The notes beneath the pieces are model-generated. The model saw only the letters and a list, made by a program, of their open reading frames with translations, ran no database searches and had not been told where the DNA came from. This document shows, one piece after another, positions 11,448-21,860 of a DNA stretch of 64,000 nt. Within the stretch, counting starts at the first letter, position 1. Each line of letters starts with the position of its first letter. Origin of the DNA: Saposhnikovia divaricata (Eukaryota; Streptophyta; Magnoliopsida; Apiales; Apiaceae); assembly GCA_036435485.1 (NCBI GenBank), contig CM071597.1:172342147-172406146 (forward strand), written 5' to 3'. The position numbers were made by a program, and so were the translations under genes.

Positions 11448-13664
11448 TTACTGAGGATTAGATTTAAGGATCCAGACTTGCTTGGATCCTTTGGCATTCT
11501 TAACTTTGTTAGCTTTTGCAGCGGAATTAACATTATCAGAGTTTGAGCTAACAGTATCAGTGTTTACACTTGCAGTATCAACTTTAACCCATTTCAGATT
11601 GGGTTTCAGTTCATAGTAATTATGATAGATAGCAAGATATTCTCTGCAAGTATAAATGGAATGCCAAGTGCTTCCACAGTGTGTGCATAAAGTCTGTGGC
11701 TTAGTTCTAGCAAAATCCTTCTTTACCTCAGACTTGGTAGGTAAAGAATTTATATTTTTATTTTTCTTGAAGAAATTTGCAAGATGCTTAGTACTACCAC
11801 AGTTATGACATGTCTTTCTTGGAGCATAACTAGCAAGCATTGGTTTATTTCCTGAAGTGATGCCTACTTTTCCATTTCTGTTCTTATTTGACACTCCCTG
11901 TTTCTTAACAGATTTTAACTCCTTCAGTTTATGTTTGAGTTCTTTATCTGTCATTGAACCAATATTAACCTGTTTAACACTAGTTTTTACTGGTTTACTT
12001 TTAACAGCTTCTTTTTCATTTTCAGACAAAAATTTACTGGTTCCATGTACAAAATGAGGTCTAATTTTAACTTGATTTTGAAATCTAAGTTCATCTCCCT
12101 CATTATAACCTAGACCAACAGTGTCTGTTTGAAAAATCTGTTGAGTGTCCTTTCCAGAATTAGTCCAAGTCCTAATTTTCTTATTTGCTTCCTCCAACTC
12201 AGATTCTAGTTGTTTATATTTCTGAAGCAAATTCTGTTCTATAGAAACAACATCATCTCTCTCTTTCTGAACTTGTTGCATGTTTTCAAGTTTTTCTTCA
12301 ACAAGTTTATTTCTAACCTTAAGTTCAGAATTTTCAGATTTTATCCTCTCATTTTCTAAAGTCTGATCCCTATAACTTATATGCAATGACTTAAGATAAA
12401 TTCTTAATTGAGCAATGTCATCAATATTATAAGCATAGGTAGTTAGAGGTACCTGATTTTCAGATGTTTCTGATTCAGTAGTAGCCATGAGAGCATAGTT
12501 CACTTCTTCATCAGAATCTGAAGTATCTGCCCAATTTCTGCCTTTAGTGTAGAGTACCTTTCCAGTTTTACCCTTCTTGCACTCAGGAGCATAGTGACCC
12601 ATCTCCTTACACTTGTAGCATAGAATTTCAGACTTATCCTTCTTCCCTTTAGAATCTCTCTTATCAAACTTCCTGAAGCTTTTCCTGTCTTCATTTGAAT
12701 CTCTAGAAAACCTTTTCCCTTTCTTGAAATTCTTGAAGGTCTTCACCATCAACACAGCCATTTTCCTCATTTCTTCTTCATCATCCTCAGAGTCAGATGA
12801 TTCAGAAGAGTTTGAATTACAATCAGAGTTTGATGATTCACTTTCTGAGTGTATGACCAAAGCTTTTCCCTTCATTTTCCTTCTTGATGCCTTTTTCTTC
12901 TGAGGCTTCTCTTCAACATTAAGAGCAACAGACTTTGCCTTCCTGCTTGATCTCCTGTTTCTCTGCTCCATTTCCAATTCATGAGTTTTGAGCAGCCCAT
13001 AGATTTCATTAATCTCTGTTTCAGCAAGATCATAGTTGTCTCTAATAGTGGTTGTTTTCACATCCCACTTTTCAGGTAGAGAAAGAAGAAACTTGAGATT
13101 TGAGTCTTCTAGATCATAATTTTTGTTAACCAATGACAGATCATTGAGCAGTTTACAGAATCTATCAAATGTTTCTGTCATGGTCTCTTCAGGTTTAGCC
13201 TCAAAATGCTCATACTCTTGTGTGAGTATGTTTCTCCTATTCTTCTTAATAGCCGCAGTTCCTTGACACCTGACTTCAAGAGCATCCCATATCTCTTTTG
13301 CAGTGGTGCAGTTAATGACTTTGTTAGACATAACATTGTCTAAAGCACTATGCAGTAAATAACTAACCTTTGCATCCTTAGCAATTGATGATAGATCTTC
13401 AGGAGTCATGTCCTTCTTTTCCTTTGGAACTATTTTAGCTTCTTCACCAGCAGCTGCAACAGATAGCTTTGTAGGATTGTGAGGGCCTTCATAAATCCTG
13501 TCAAGATATTCTGGATCTGTAGCCTCCAGAAACATAGTCATCTTGACCTTCCACATAGCATACTCTAATGGCCTGAGAATAGGAACCCTGATTGGTTCAT
13601 AACGACTCACAGTAGTAGGAGCCTTTTCAGAAACAGTAGGTGTTGGTGGAGGAATTGCTGACAT
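11448..13664 (-). CDS. Copia Gag, intact open reading frame
   Basis: A 738-residue ORF starting at the ATG at 13664, 45 bases inside the primer-binding site, so the start is well supported. The N-terminal half is the copia gag domain (LEYAMWKVKMTMFLEATDP, ALEVRCQGTAAIKKNRR). Next come a Lys/Arg stretch, a Ser/Asp-rich block and a CCHC zinc knuckle, CYKCKEMGHYAPEC. A Glu/Lys/Leu/Gln-rich coiled-coil-like segment follows, then two more knuckle-like motifs: CHNCGSTKHLANFF, which has lost its last cysteine, and CTHCGSTWHSIYTC, complete. It forms the capsid and binds the element RNA. Sirevirus Gag coiled coils are reported to bind the LC8 dynein light chain (family knowledge, not shown here). It ends in TAA at 11448, and pol follows in another frame. 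Confidence 0.88.
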   Translation of the reverse strand: MSAIPPPTPTVSEKAPTTVSRYEPIRVPILRPLEYAMWKVKMTMFLEATDPEYLDRIYEGPHNPTKLSVAAAGEEAKIVPKEKKDMTPEDLSSIAKDAKVSYLLHSALDNVMSNKVINCTTAKEIWDALEVRCQGTAAIKKNRRNILTQEYEHFEAKPEETMTETFDRFCKLLNDLSLVNKNYDLEDSNLKFLLSLPEKWDVKTTTIRDNYDLAETEINEIYGLLKTHELEMEQRNRRSSRKAKSVALNVEEKPQKKKASRRKMKGKALVIHSESESSNSDCNSNSSESSDSEDDEEEMRKMAVLMVKTFKNFKKGKRFSRDSNEDRKSFRKFDKRDSKGKKDKSEILCYKCKEMGHYAPECKKGKTGKVLYTKGRNWADTSDSDEEVNYALMATTESETSENQVPLTTYAYNIDDIAQLRIYLKSLHISYRDQTLENERIKSENSELKVRNKLVEEKLENMQQVQKERDDVVSIEQNLLQKYKQLESELEEANKKIRTWTNSGKDTQQIFQTDTVGLGYNEGDELRFQNQVKIRPHFVHGTSKFLSENEKEAVKSKPVKTSVKQVNIGSMTDKELKHKLKELKSVKKQGVSNKNRNGKVGITSGNKPMLASYAPRKTCHNCGSTKHLANFFKKNKNINSLPTKSEVKKDFARTKPQTLCTHCGSTWHSIYTCREYLAIYHNYYELKPNLKWVKVDTASVNTDTVSSNSDNVNSAAKANKVKNAKGSKQVWILKSNPQ

Positions 13665-13708
13665 GATTATTGTTGTGTTTGGATCTTAACCTGTAATAAA
13701 GTAACAGA

Positions 13709-13723
13709 TTGGCTCTGATACCA
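13709..13723 (-). other. Copia primer-binding site (initiator Met tRNA type)
   Basis: Minus-strand TGGTATCAGAGCCAA, two bases inside the LTR end. This matches the 3' end of plant initiator methionine tRNA, the usual copia primer. It is not a tRNA gene. Confidence 0.93.
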
Positions 13724-13725
13724 CT

Positions 13726-14232
13726 TGTTAGGCCGAATACACAATTAATAATCAAATTTGTATGAGAGTTTAACAAGTAAGACGTTTATGCACTTAAAAA
13801 CTTCTGGTATTAAGAACCCTCTTCGTGATGTAAACTATCACAAAGAGCTGCTAGGTTACAATAAAGATAATTCGTTGTACGATACCCTTCTAGGGTTAAC
13901 CTAACTGTATTTATAAAACATACAGCTTCGATACAATCTCTAATTGATATTCCTAATAATCAGCTATACAATGATATCAATTATAGATTGTCACACGTCT
14001 CCTAAGTCAACTCAATCTCTTTGATAGCTATCCAATCTTCAAAGATATCGCTTCCATAATAAATCTTCAATCACTGTTGACCAGTAGACGCTGCCTCCAG
14101 ACAGAGTTTGACAAACTCTGTCGAGCTTCCATCTGTCAGAGTTTACACTAAACTCTGACCGCTTCCAGCTAAACTCTGATAATTCACTGTAACACTTAAA
14201 CATTGATTAAAACACATCAATTATATTTAACA
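13726..14232 (-). repeat. Copia 5' LTR (507 bp)
   Basis: Minus-strand ends are TGTTAAAT (14232) and CCTAACA (13726), an inverted TGTTA/TAACA pair. Outside it lies AACTC (14233-14237) and then the interrupted Tekay RT. A TATA-like TTTATAAATA on the minus strand near 13910-13921 is the probable core promoter; repeated AAACTCTG motifs lie upstream of it. The 3' LTR is beyond the left edge. Confidence 0.92.
14102..14178 (-). promoter_or_regulatory. AAACTCTG/CAGAGTTT motif cluster in copia LTR
   Basis: Five copies of the motif lie in both orientations at 14102-14110, 14112-14120, 14137-14145, 14149-14157 and 14170-14178. The first two form an inverted pair with a one-base spacer. They are about 180-270 bp upstream of the TATA-like site on the transcribed minus strand. 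Sirevirus LTRs are known for repeated palindromic elements; a role as promoter or enhancer sites is inference. Confidence 0.5.
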
Positions 14233-14237
14233 GAGTT

Positions 14238-15537
14238 CTTGGTCTACTCCAACTCACCACAGCTTCGATTTTAGTAGGATCCACTCGAATTCCTTCTTTA
14301 CTAATCACATGACCTAAAAATTGCACTTCTTGCAACCAAAACTCACACTTAGAAAACTTGGCATATAATCTTTCCTTTCTAAGGGTTTCCAATGCGATTC
14401 TCAAATGCTTAGCATGCTCTTCAGGGTTTCTCGAGTATATAAGGATGTCATCAATAAATACAATTACGAATTTATCCAAATATCTCTTGAACACCATATT
14501 CATTAAATCCATAAACACAGCTGGCACATTCGTCAATCCAAAAGCCATCATTAAAAACTCATAATGTCCATATCTTGTGCAAAATGCAGTCTTCCGAATA
14601 TCTTCCAGCTTGATCTTCAATTGGTGATAACCTGATCTCAAATCGATCTTAGAAAAGTAAGCAGCATCCTTCAGTTGGTCAAACAAATCATCAATCCTTG
14701 GCAATGGATACTTATTCTTGATAGTTAATTTATTAAGTTCTCTATAATCAATACACAACCTCATGCTTCCATCCTTTTCTTAACAAATAACACTGGCGCT
14801 CCCCACGGGGACACACTCGGCCTTATAACTCCTTTATCTAATAAATCTTGCAATTGAGTAGCTAACTCCTTCATCTCAGCAGGTACCATTCGGTATGGTG
14901 CTTTGGATACGGGTTCAGTTCCTGGTGCCAAATCAATTGGGAATTCAATCTCTCTATCTGGAGGTAATCCGGGCAATTCGTCGGGAAATACGTCAGGAAA
15001 TTCATTTACAACTGGAATATCTTCCATCCTAGGGACTTGTTTCTCTATATCAACTACATGCGCTAAATAAGCTTCACATCCTTGATTCAACAATCTCTTT
15101 GCTTGCATAAACGTTAGAAATTTCTTATCTTGCTTTTGTCCTTGAAATACTACTTCACTACCATCTTCAGTATGCAACTTAACTTGCGTCTTCTTACACT
15201 CAATCTGCACATCACTCGCGGACAACCAATCCATTCCTAAAATAACATCAAACTCTCCCAACTTAAATGGTAATAAATCCACGTAGAAAAGAAATCCGCC
15301 AATCTCAATATTACAGTTAGGACATTCCCGGTCTATGGAAATCTTATCCTGATTAGCAACTTCTACTACTAATGCCTTTTCTAATGGATGAATCTCACAG
15401 TGCAATTTATCAAGAAATCTCTCAGATATAAAGGATCTAGTTGCTCCAGAATCAATTAAAACTTTAGCTTCAAAAGAGTTAACAGGAAGCGTACCTGCAA
15501 CCACATCGGCGTCATTAACAGCTTCTTTGATAGACAT
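14238..15537 (-). pseudogene. Tekay pol: protease and reverse transcriptase, truncated and frameshifted
   Basis: From 15537 to about 14765: aspartic protease with LIDSGATRSFIS and GMDWLS, then the connection region (PVVNEFPDVFPDELPGLPPD) and the RT start (SPWGAPVLFVKK). A frameshift near 14765-14775 follows, because the next RT residues (RLCIDYRELNKLTIKNKYPLP) are in another frame from 14764. The RT then runs through KIDLRSGYHQ, FGLTNVPAVFMDLMN and the catalytic FIDDILIYSR to VVSWSRPRT, where it stops at the copia insertion (14238). The last eight codons of that frame come from the copia LTR. Reverse transcriptase by family; inactive here. Confidence 0.9.
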
Positions 15538-15539
15538 GT

Positions 15540-16684
15540 TGAAAGTACGGGCTCTGGGCTGAGGTGCTTGATACAGACTTGTCGCGGTGCTGGTGGTGCA
15601 GTGATCCTCAAAACATTAGCAGTCTGGACAGGCTCCTTGCAATTCTTAGCAATATGACCATTCTTGCCACACTTATAACAAGTCAATCCTACTGGCTTCA
15701 CTTCCAGACATTCTTGAGCATAGTGTCCTTTCTTCCCACACTTGTAGCAAACTATATTAGGCTTATTACAGATACCCGGGTGCTTTCTTCCACAAATTTT
15801 GCAGTCTGGTAGTACGGGTCTTGTTATAGCCTGAGGGTTTACTCCTTGGGGTTTACGGTTTTGTCCTCCGTTACCACCTCCAAACTTCTGAAAATTTCTC
15901 TGTCCTCCTTGTCGATTTCCAAACCTTCCTCTGTTCGAAAAACTCTTTGACTTTCTGTCTCTTGGCTCTTCTCTACTTTCTCAAATTTCCTCTTCTTACC
16001 AGCTTTCTCCTTCTGGTTCAAATCACTTTCCCCTTCTATAATCATTGCCTTCTGCACAACAGCAGAATATGTTCTTAACTCAAACGCAGTAACTCTACTC
16101 CTTAACCAGGGCTTTAATCCATGCTGAAATTTCTTAGCTTTGCTAGCTTCGTTTCCTACATACTGGGGTGTAAACCTAGATAACTCAGTAAACTTAGCTT
16201 CATACTCCGCAACAGTCATTCCTTCTTGTTTCAATTCCATAAACTGAATCTCCAACTAGTCTTATAAATAACCTGGCAAATATTTCTCATTAAACAATTC
16301 TACGAATCTTGGCCACGTAATCGCATTTCCTTCTGCGGTCTTAACAGACTCCCACCAAAAATTCGCTTCCGCTCTCAAGTAAAAACTGGCAAATTCCACC
16401 TTCTGAACCTCATCAACCCTAACTAACGTGAAAGACTTCTCGATATCCATCAACCAAAATTTAGCTTCAACAGGGTTCAAGGTACCTTTAAACTCAGGTG
16501 GATGAACGGCTTGAAAAGATTTAAAAGTTGTAGCAGGTTGGGCAGCTTGGTGTTGTTGGTGTTGAACAAAAGCAGCAGTTTGTTGTTGAAGTAATTGGAA
16601 CATATGGGCCATGGTAGGGTTATCTTGATTTTGTTGGTCTTGGTTATCATTGTTGGTAGCTTGATGGGTTCTTCTAGGAGGCAT
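15540..16684 (-). pseudogene. Tekay gag with three zinc knuckles (broken)
   Basis: Starts at the ATG at 16684 (MPPRRTHQATNNDNQDQQNQ), a Gln-rich head followed by the retrotransposon gag domain (AEANFWWESV, WPRFVELFNEKYLPGYL). Two in-frame stops at 16262-16264 (TAA) and 16256-16258 (TAG) stand where Gln codons are expected; reading then resumes in the same frame (EIQFMELKQEGMTVAEYEA). Further on, frameshifts near 15960-15840 lead to three CCHC-type motifs between about 15810 and 15650: CKICGRKHPGIC, CYKCGKKGHYAQEC and CYKCGKNGHIAKNC. Capsid and nucleocapsid function by family. Confidence 0.87.
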
Positions 16685-17269
16685 CTTTCTGATAAGAAGG
16701 TAAACAGTTGGTAAACAACAAGTAGGTTTATATTCAAAAGAAATAGGGTTCCTCCGTCTGGTACCAATAGACGATCGGTTCCAATAAATCAGTATGATAT
16801 GGGTAAAGTTGTAAATTATGCAACAAGGTTTATATGAACATATCTATAAGTTATGGAAATAGGGTATGTAAAGATAGTATGTAAAAAGCAATAAGTAAAA
16901 CAATGAACACAGGGATATACGAAATATGCATACGTCACTAAGACGAAAACGATTCAACATCATAAAAGTTAAGGGCATTCAGCCCTTCTACATCCAAACT
17001 GAAATAAACAAACTAAAACAACAACAATCCGTCTACTAGCACTAGGAAAACTGGAAAACATCCTAGACTAGTAGTAATCACAACTAATACTAGTGGGCTC
17101 TACCGAATGTCCCACTCACAACCATCTCCACAGCAACAGTCTAATCACGGGAACCTCGGGTCCCACCATACTCATATATCATCCAATAAATCAAACCCGA
17201 AAGTCGGCAAAGCTCATCAAAAGCAGGCCTAGACAGGGGAACCTCAAGAAAATGCTGCAGGATGACCCT

Positions 17270-17742
17270 CTATGCTAACTCAATACGACTATCCCAATCG
17301 ATCGTAGATAAGTCAACTTGACGTTGTGCCTCCTCCTTCATATGTTTAATCAGTGCTGAAAGCTCATCAATCCTGCTCGTCAGATTCTCATAAGTGCGGA
17401 CTATCTCAGCGTATGTGTGCAAAGGTGCAACCTCGGGAAGTGAGTAGGGTCCGATAGATGACTCGCCGTGCTCGGTGACAAAAGGGGTCACGACTAGTAC
17501 TGGGACAGGAACAGACACAGTATCATTAATAGGCTCAGACACTGGTGCAGACTCAGACACAGGCTCGGTAGTAATGACAGGATGTCGGCACGGGCCATGG
17601 GACTCTTAACCTCAGACTCGGATACTGGCATATCAGACTCAATCTCAGCATCAGCATCAGACATCGCCTCCGAAGGATCAAACTTCTTGAATGAACTACT
17701 AGAATCGAAAGGTAGGGGTGGTGTATCATCGGTAAGACCCAT
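17270..17742 (-). pseudogene. Small ORF upstream of gag in the Tekay element, frameshifted
   Basis: Between the primer site and gag, on the same strand, a coding-looking stretch starts at ATG 17742 (MGLTDDTPPLPFD), continues through an acidic Ser/Asp/Glu-rich part (SEAMSDADAEIESDMPVSES), and changes frame near 17560-17580. It then carries on through a Pro/Val/Ser-rich part to a helical, coiled-coil-like tail (YENLTSRIDELSALIKHMKE) and a stop at 17270. With one indel assumed it would be about 155 residues. I do not recognise a domain. It could be a regulatory or accessory ORF of this Tekay family, or a chance open frame. The biased composition keeps its character on both sides of the shift, which favours a former real ORF. 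Confidence 0.5.
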
Positions 17743-17937
17743 GTCCTGTAGTAATAACATATATATACACGCAGAATATAAATGAGTTAAGTTATGTCAG
17801 TCCTAATAATCTATCGCGAAAGGAAAACCTAAACCTATAATCACTCCCTACATCTATCACTCTTAAATCATAATTGTATCTACTTCTTTTATTAGTGATC
17901 CTAAATTCCTGGCTTATTCCCGTGACCAAAACCCGTA

Positions 17938-17949
17938 GCTCTGATACCA
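17938..17949 (-). other. Tekay primer-binding site (initiator Met tRNA type)
   Basis: Minus-strand TGGTATCAGAGC lies just inside the LTR end (TGTGACGC on the plus strand begins at 17953), the usual chromovirus arrangement. Confidence 0.9.
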
Positions 17950-17952
17950 ACC

Positions 17953-20900
17953 TGTGACGCCCTCTCAATCAAGGGCCTAGATCGGAGAGTCACTGACACA
18001 CATCTAAATGCAAATAACCTAAAATATAATATAAATATAACATGGTGACTGGCCCTGGCACTATTATCCAAGATCTTTTACAGGTAATGGTATGAAACAA
18101 GCAAGCCATCGTCTAACTAATTATTATTACAAACCTGAATTTAACATATATTATAATTACAAACCAAAGTTCTCAAAAGTTCTACTGCTAGTTCTCACAA
18201 CTAACTAAAGATCTCCTCACTGAGCTGTTATTGCATCTACCTCGGGAGCTATCTCAAAACGGACCAACTCAGGGCCACGGTAGGTGCGCTTCCTTGCGGT
18301 TTGGATTGTACGAACCATGATTCTTAGATTATTGTCAAAAGGGTTAGACAAAATAATAATGAGCCAACGCTCAGCAAGTAACTAAAGATCTCAACTGAAA
18401 CAATATAACGGGGTATCGCAGAAGATGACAGTAATTCAAAATATGACATAAATATGCTGGAAGCAGTATAAACAATATTGGTATTTAGAAATGACTGGAT
18501 AATAACTGTTAATCGGGATAGCAATAGACATTTCAAAATTGTGTAAAGTAATTGACATTTCAATCGGTAAACCAATTTCATTTCATTATAAATAAAAGTA
18601 ATCATCACTTTAGGAAAACTGATTGGAGGTTTTTATCTTATAACAGACAATACGGGTGATCAGCCCATAAAGTCCCCATACCTGACAAAAAGTCCCTTTC
18701 ATTAGGATAGCTTGGGTTCCCAAGAGGCAACACATTGGCTTATAAAGGTGTCGAACTGGACAGACCAGAATTACATTAATACATACTCAAATCGACGGAA
18801 CCAGTATTACCCGTTCGCCCCGTCTCTCCAATCGTCAGGAATTCGTGGAAACCATTTAGACGGAGTTCCTAACATTTTTATAAAAATCTTATTTTAAAAC
18901 ATTAGGGTTTGTAAAACTCTTTTCAACTTTATAAAACATTTTAACACTTAATCTTTTCGAAAATCTTTACTTCGAAGTACCTTCGACTCTCTAATAACAG
19001 ATCAGCCCAGTCTAAGTAACTTCAAAGTATTTTAAGAAAAACAACTCATTTTGATTTGCAATGATAAAAGTCAAAGGGTTTGACTAAGTTTTCTTACATC
19101 AATGAAATAATGATACAAGTCTGAATCAAGAAGATGTAGACTCAAAGGCATCAAGGTAATTGATCAGATTTCAAGTTTAAGGTATAATATTAAGGGAAAA
19201 TTAAGTTCTTGGATCAGTGTTCAGCTCACGATGAAGTTTATGTGTTTTATGGTCAACATAGGTTAAACTGGACACGGGCATAGGTCAAGTAGAACACTGG
19301 TTTATCGGTCAGTCAATATGATATGATTATAGCAACTGTAGGACATATATGGTCAAGAAGCAATTAAAAAGAATTAGTATTGTTTAACTCTGGGTGACAG
19401 TATGGTCAAGAAGCAATTAAAAAGAATTAGTATTGTTTAACTTTGGGTGACAGTATGGTCAAGAAGCAATTAAAAGAATTATGCTGGTCCGGGATTACAT
19501 GTGTTTAACCAGGGTTTAGCAAAAAAGATTTTGGATACATGCAAAGGTAAGTTTACAACAGGAGTATGATCAACATGGTATAGAATAGGCATGCTTGAAT
19601 CAACAAGATATAACAGTTTCAATAATATGAACTTTCAGAGGAACGACAGAGTTACTTGCCTCCAGTAGAATGCAACAGCTCAGTCACTGGTACTCGACCT
19701 TAGCCATTCCTTTATCGCTAGGTCCTACGTCTTTCTTATCTACATAAACCATATCACTACTTTAGAATACTATACTTCTAAATCGTCTAATCCTAATCTA
19801 CCCAATCGCTTCTTATAACGCATTATACTTATCATATATCATACGTACCTGATAGTACACTAAACCACCTTGTATACAAATAATCATTTAAACACTTAGC
19901 ACATATTCTACATAAGCCTTATATACACTTTAGCAGATAATTCTAACTCATAAACAATCATGCTATTCTGGCTTACATTTTACTATTTATAATTTCCCGA
20001 AAATCGGGCAGAGTTTCCTATATAATATAGAATATCCCGTCGGAACATAACCGACTCAAATTCATAACCAAATACCTACGATGGATTGAAAATCCACCTA
20101 CACTCCCAATGGATTACATATATCATAACAATCATACAATTTAAATTCGAAATCATCAATCAAATATCAATAACTAATGATTCAATCAATTATCGAATAA
20201 AATCACTAACTTGTATTTACTAAATCACAAAATCACTTAATTCATATTTATAATCACAATTTGAATTTAACTCATAACATAATAATTCTAAAAATCACAC
20301 TTAGAAATTAATCAAAGATCATCTAGCATGAATCAAGAATCAAAATTTATAGTAAACCGAATAATTCATATAATTACATATAAATTCGAATAATTCCAAT
20401 TAATTCATAATTAACTCCCAAAATTCGAATTGTTCAATAATTAAATAAAATAAATCATATATGCAGCTCATATAATTATGATAAATTAGAGTAAACAATT
20501 AACGAATCAAATATTTCATCTAATTCATATCATTCGAATATAATTATCAAAGAATTATCATAAAAATTCTCAAAGTTTACATGCAAGTACTAAATCGTAA
20601 CAAACAGAATTTATAACAATTTTTATAGGCTTCAAAGATCATCATTGACCACCACCGGTTCACCGGAGTTCATCACCGGTGGCGGTGAACTTTCGGTGGT
20701 ACCCCTTATTGGAGCCTCCAACCTCAAGTCCTCCGATTTAAACTTATTAACACGGTATTCAGCAAGAATCATGATTGAACAACACGAACTCGATCATAAT
20801 AACTCAGAATCAATCATAACCCGAAGTGGGTTTGGAAATTTCTTCATCAACATCGAACATATACATACGACAACACATATATATACGAACTATCGTAACC

Positions 20901-21855
20901 CAGCACAATACCAACACAAAACGAGCACAAAAACAAGTACTAGTAATCATGGGCATCGTTATCAAGTATAAATCACTGCACACAAGCTATAATCGAGACA
21001 AAACCAAAATGGGTTTTATAACTTTCATCATAAAAACCGCATGTAATGATAGATATGGATAGAGTACTGAAAAATAGGAAGAAATCCGGTCTCAGATCAT
21101 AAAACCGGTCAAAAATCGATGGGAGATGGAAGAGAGAAGTTCAGTACCGAGAGAGAGTAGAGAGAACTGATACAGAGAGAGCAAAGACAACAATGAAGAA
21201 GAAGGATGGCGGTTGTGATGTAGAACTTGCAGGGGCAAAAACGTCTTTTGAGAATTACTAAATACTTTCCTGAAAATTCTAATTTATAATCACTTTTAAA
21301 TCGAAATAAAATAGGAAATGGGGAGAAAATATTTTCTAAATTTTTTTAAAATAAAGTTCATAAAATTAGGAACATTCCCATATTTTTAAAATAATATTTG
21401 GCTCAAAAATGAATTTTATAAGAATTTTTGAAATAAAGGCTCTTTAAAAGAAATAAAGCTTTTTAAATCATTTTAAAATATCAAAACTCACAATTAAATA
21501 TCCACACTAATTTTACAAACTAAATCTTGTCTCAAAGATGATAATGCAAAAGATTTCATGATTTAAATCAACTCCAATGATTTTATATGATTTTTGAAAG
21601 ATTAAAAATGGACTTTAAAAATACTTTTAATGCTTTAAAAATATGAATAAAATTCCATGGACATGTACGACACATACTATTCATCACATAATCACATAAA
21701 CATGATTTCGCATATACCTTGACTTCACAAAATTTATCTATCACATATTTCACATAATTTCCACATTTAGCAATTAAATAAACATTTATAAATTACGAAA
21801 AATCCTAGGTCGTTCTAGTCACCGCCTTGAGGAAGGTTCTAAACCGGATCTTATA
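17953..21855 (-). repeat. Tekay 5' LTR (about 3.9 kb)
   Basis: The left boundary is firm: GCGTCACA on the minus strand, next to the primer site. The right boundary is set at CCGGATCTTATA (minus TATAAGATCCGG), taken as a TG-to-TA mutated terminus, directly before a Helitron-like end at 21861; it could be off by some bases. Length agrees with the 4.4-4.7-kb LTRs of the other Tekay-type copies in the window. Contents are noncoding, AT-rich, with a 53-bp tandem repeat at 19348. Small ORFs near 18324, 18712, 20645 and 20826 are not supported as genes. Confidence 0.75.
19348..19485. repeat. 53-bp tandem repeat, about 2.5 copies
   Basis: The unit begins TATGGTCAAGAAGCAATTAA at 19348, 19401 and 19454, nearly identical, the third copy partial. 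It lies in the Tekay LTR. Confidence 0.9.
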
Positions 21856-21860
21856 TTATA

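Larger units (their letters stand above)
7497..14232 (-). mobile_element. Sirevirus-type Ty1/copia retrotransposon, left end missing
   Basis: From the right on the minus strand: 507-bp LTR (14232 to 13726), initiator-Met-type primer site, gag (13664-11448), pol (11437-8108) in copia order protease-integrase-RT-RNase H, then 0.6 kb of 3' noncoding DNA cut by the Athila element at 7497. The long gag with a Ser/Asp-rich region, coiled-coil-like stretch and several zinc knuckles, plus the acidic linker between integrase and RT, fit the Sirevirus lineage (family knowledge). No env-like ORF is visible before the break. It sits in the RT of the Tekay element: the RT reading stops exactly at AACTC (14233-14237), the likely target duplication. 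Confidence 0.92.
14233..21855 (-). mobile_element. Tekay-type Ty3/gypsy chromovirus, left part missing
   Basis: Minus strand from the right: a 3.9-kb LTR, an iMet-type primer site, a 1.25-kb leader with a broken small ORF, gag with three zinc knuckles, protease, and RT up to the point where the copia element inserted. RNase H, integrase, chromodomain and the 3' LTR are outside the window. Lineage is inferred from gag (WLMDIEKSFTLVRVDEVQKV), the RT and the long LTR. It carries two nonsense codons in gag and at least three frameshifts, so it is dead and older than the copia element within it. Confidence 0.88.

Noticed and set aside
11430..11451. Tiny intron between copia gag and pol (GT...AG, ~20 nt)
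   Set aside because: Far shorter than plant introns; a frame offset is the simpler reading.
13709..13723. tRNA-Met-like sequence (also at 17938, 44717 and 48779)
   Set aside because: Only 12-15 bases match the tRNA 3' end, and each lies directly inside an LTR end; these are primer-binding sites, not tRNA genes.
19348..19485. Regularly spaced repeats considered as a CRISPR-like array (also 47751, 48922 and 49141)
   Set aside because: Units are contiguous with no unique spacers and lie in plant LTRs or UTRs; ordinary tandem repeats.
20640..21062. Two overlapping ORFs near the right end of the Tekay LTR
   Set aside because: Antisense to the element, short, no recognisable domain.
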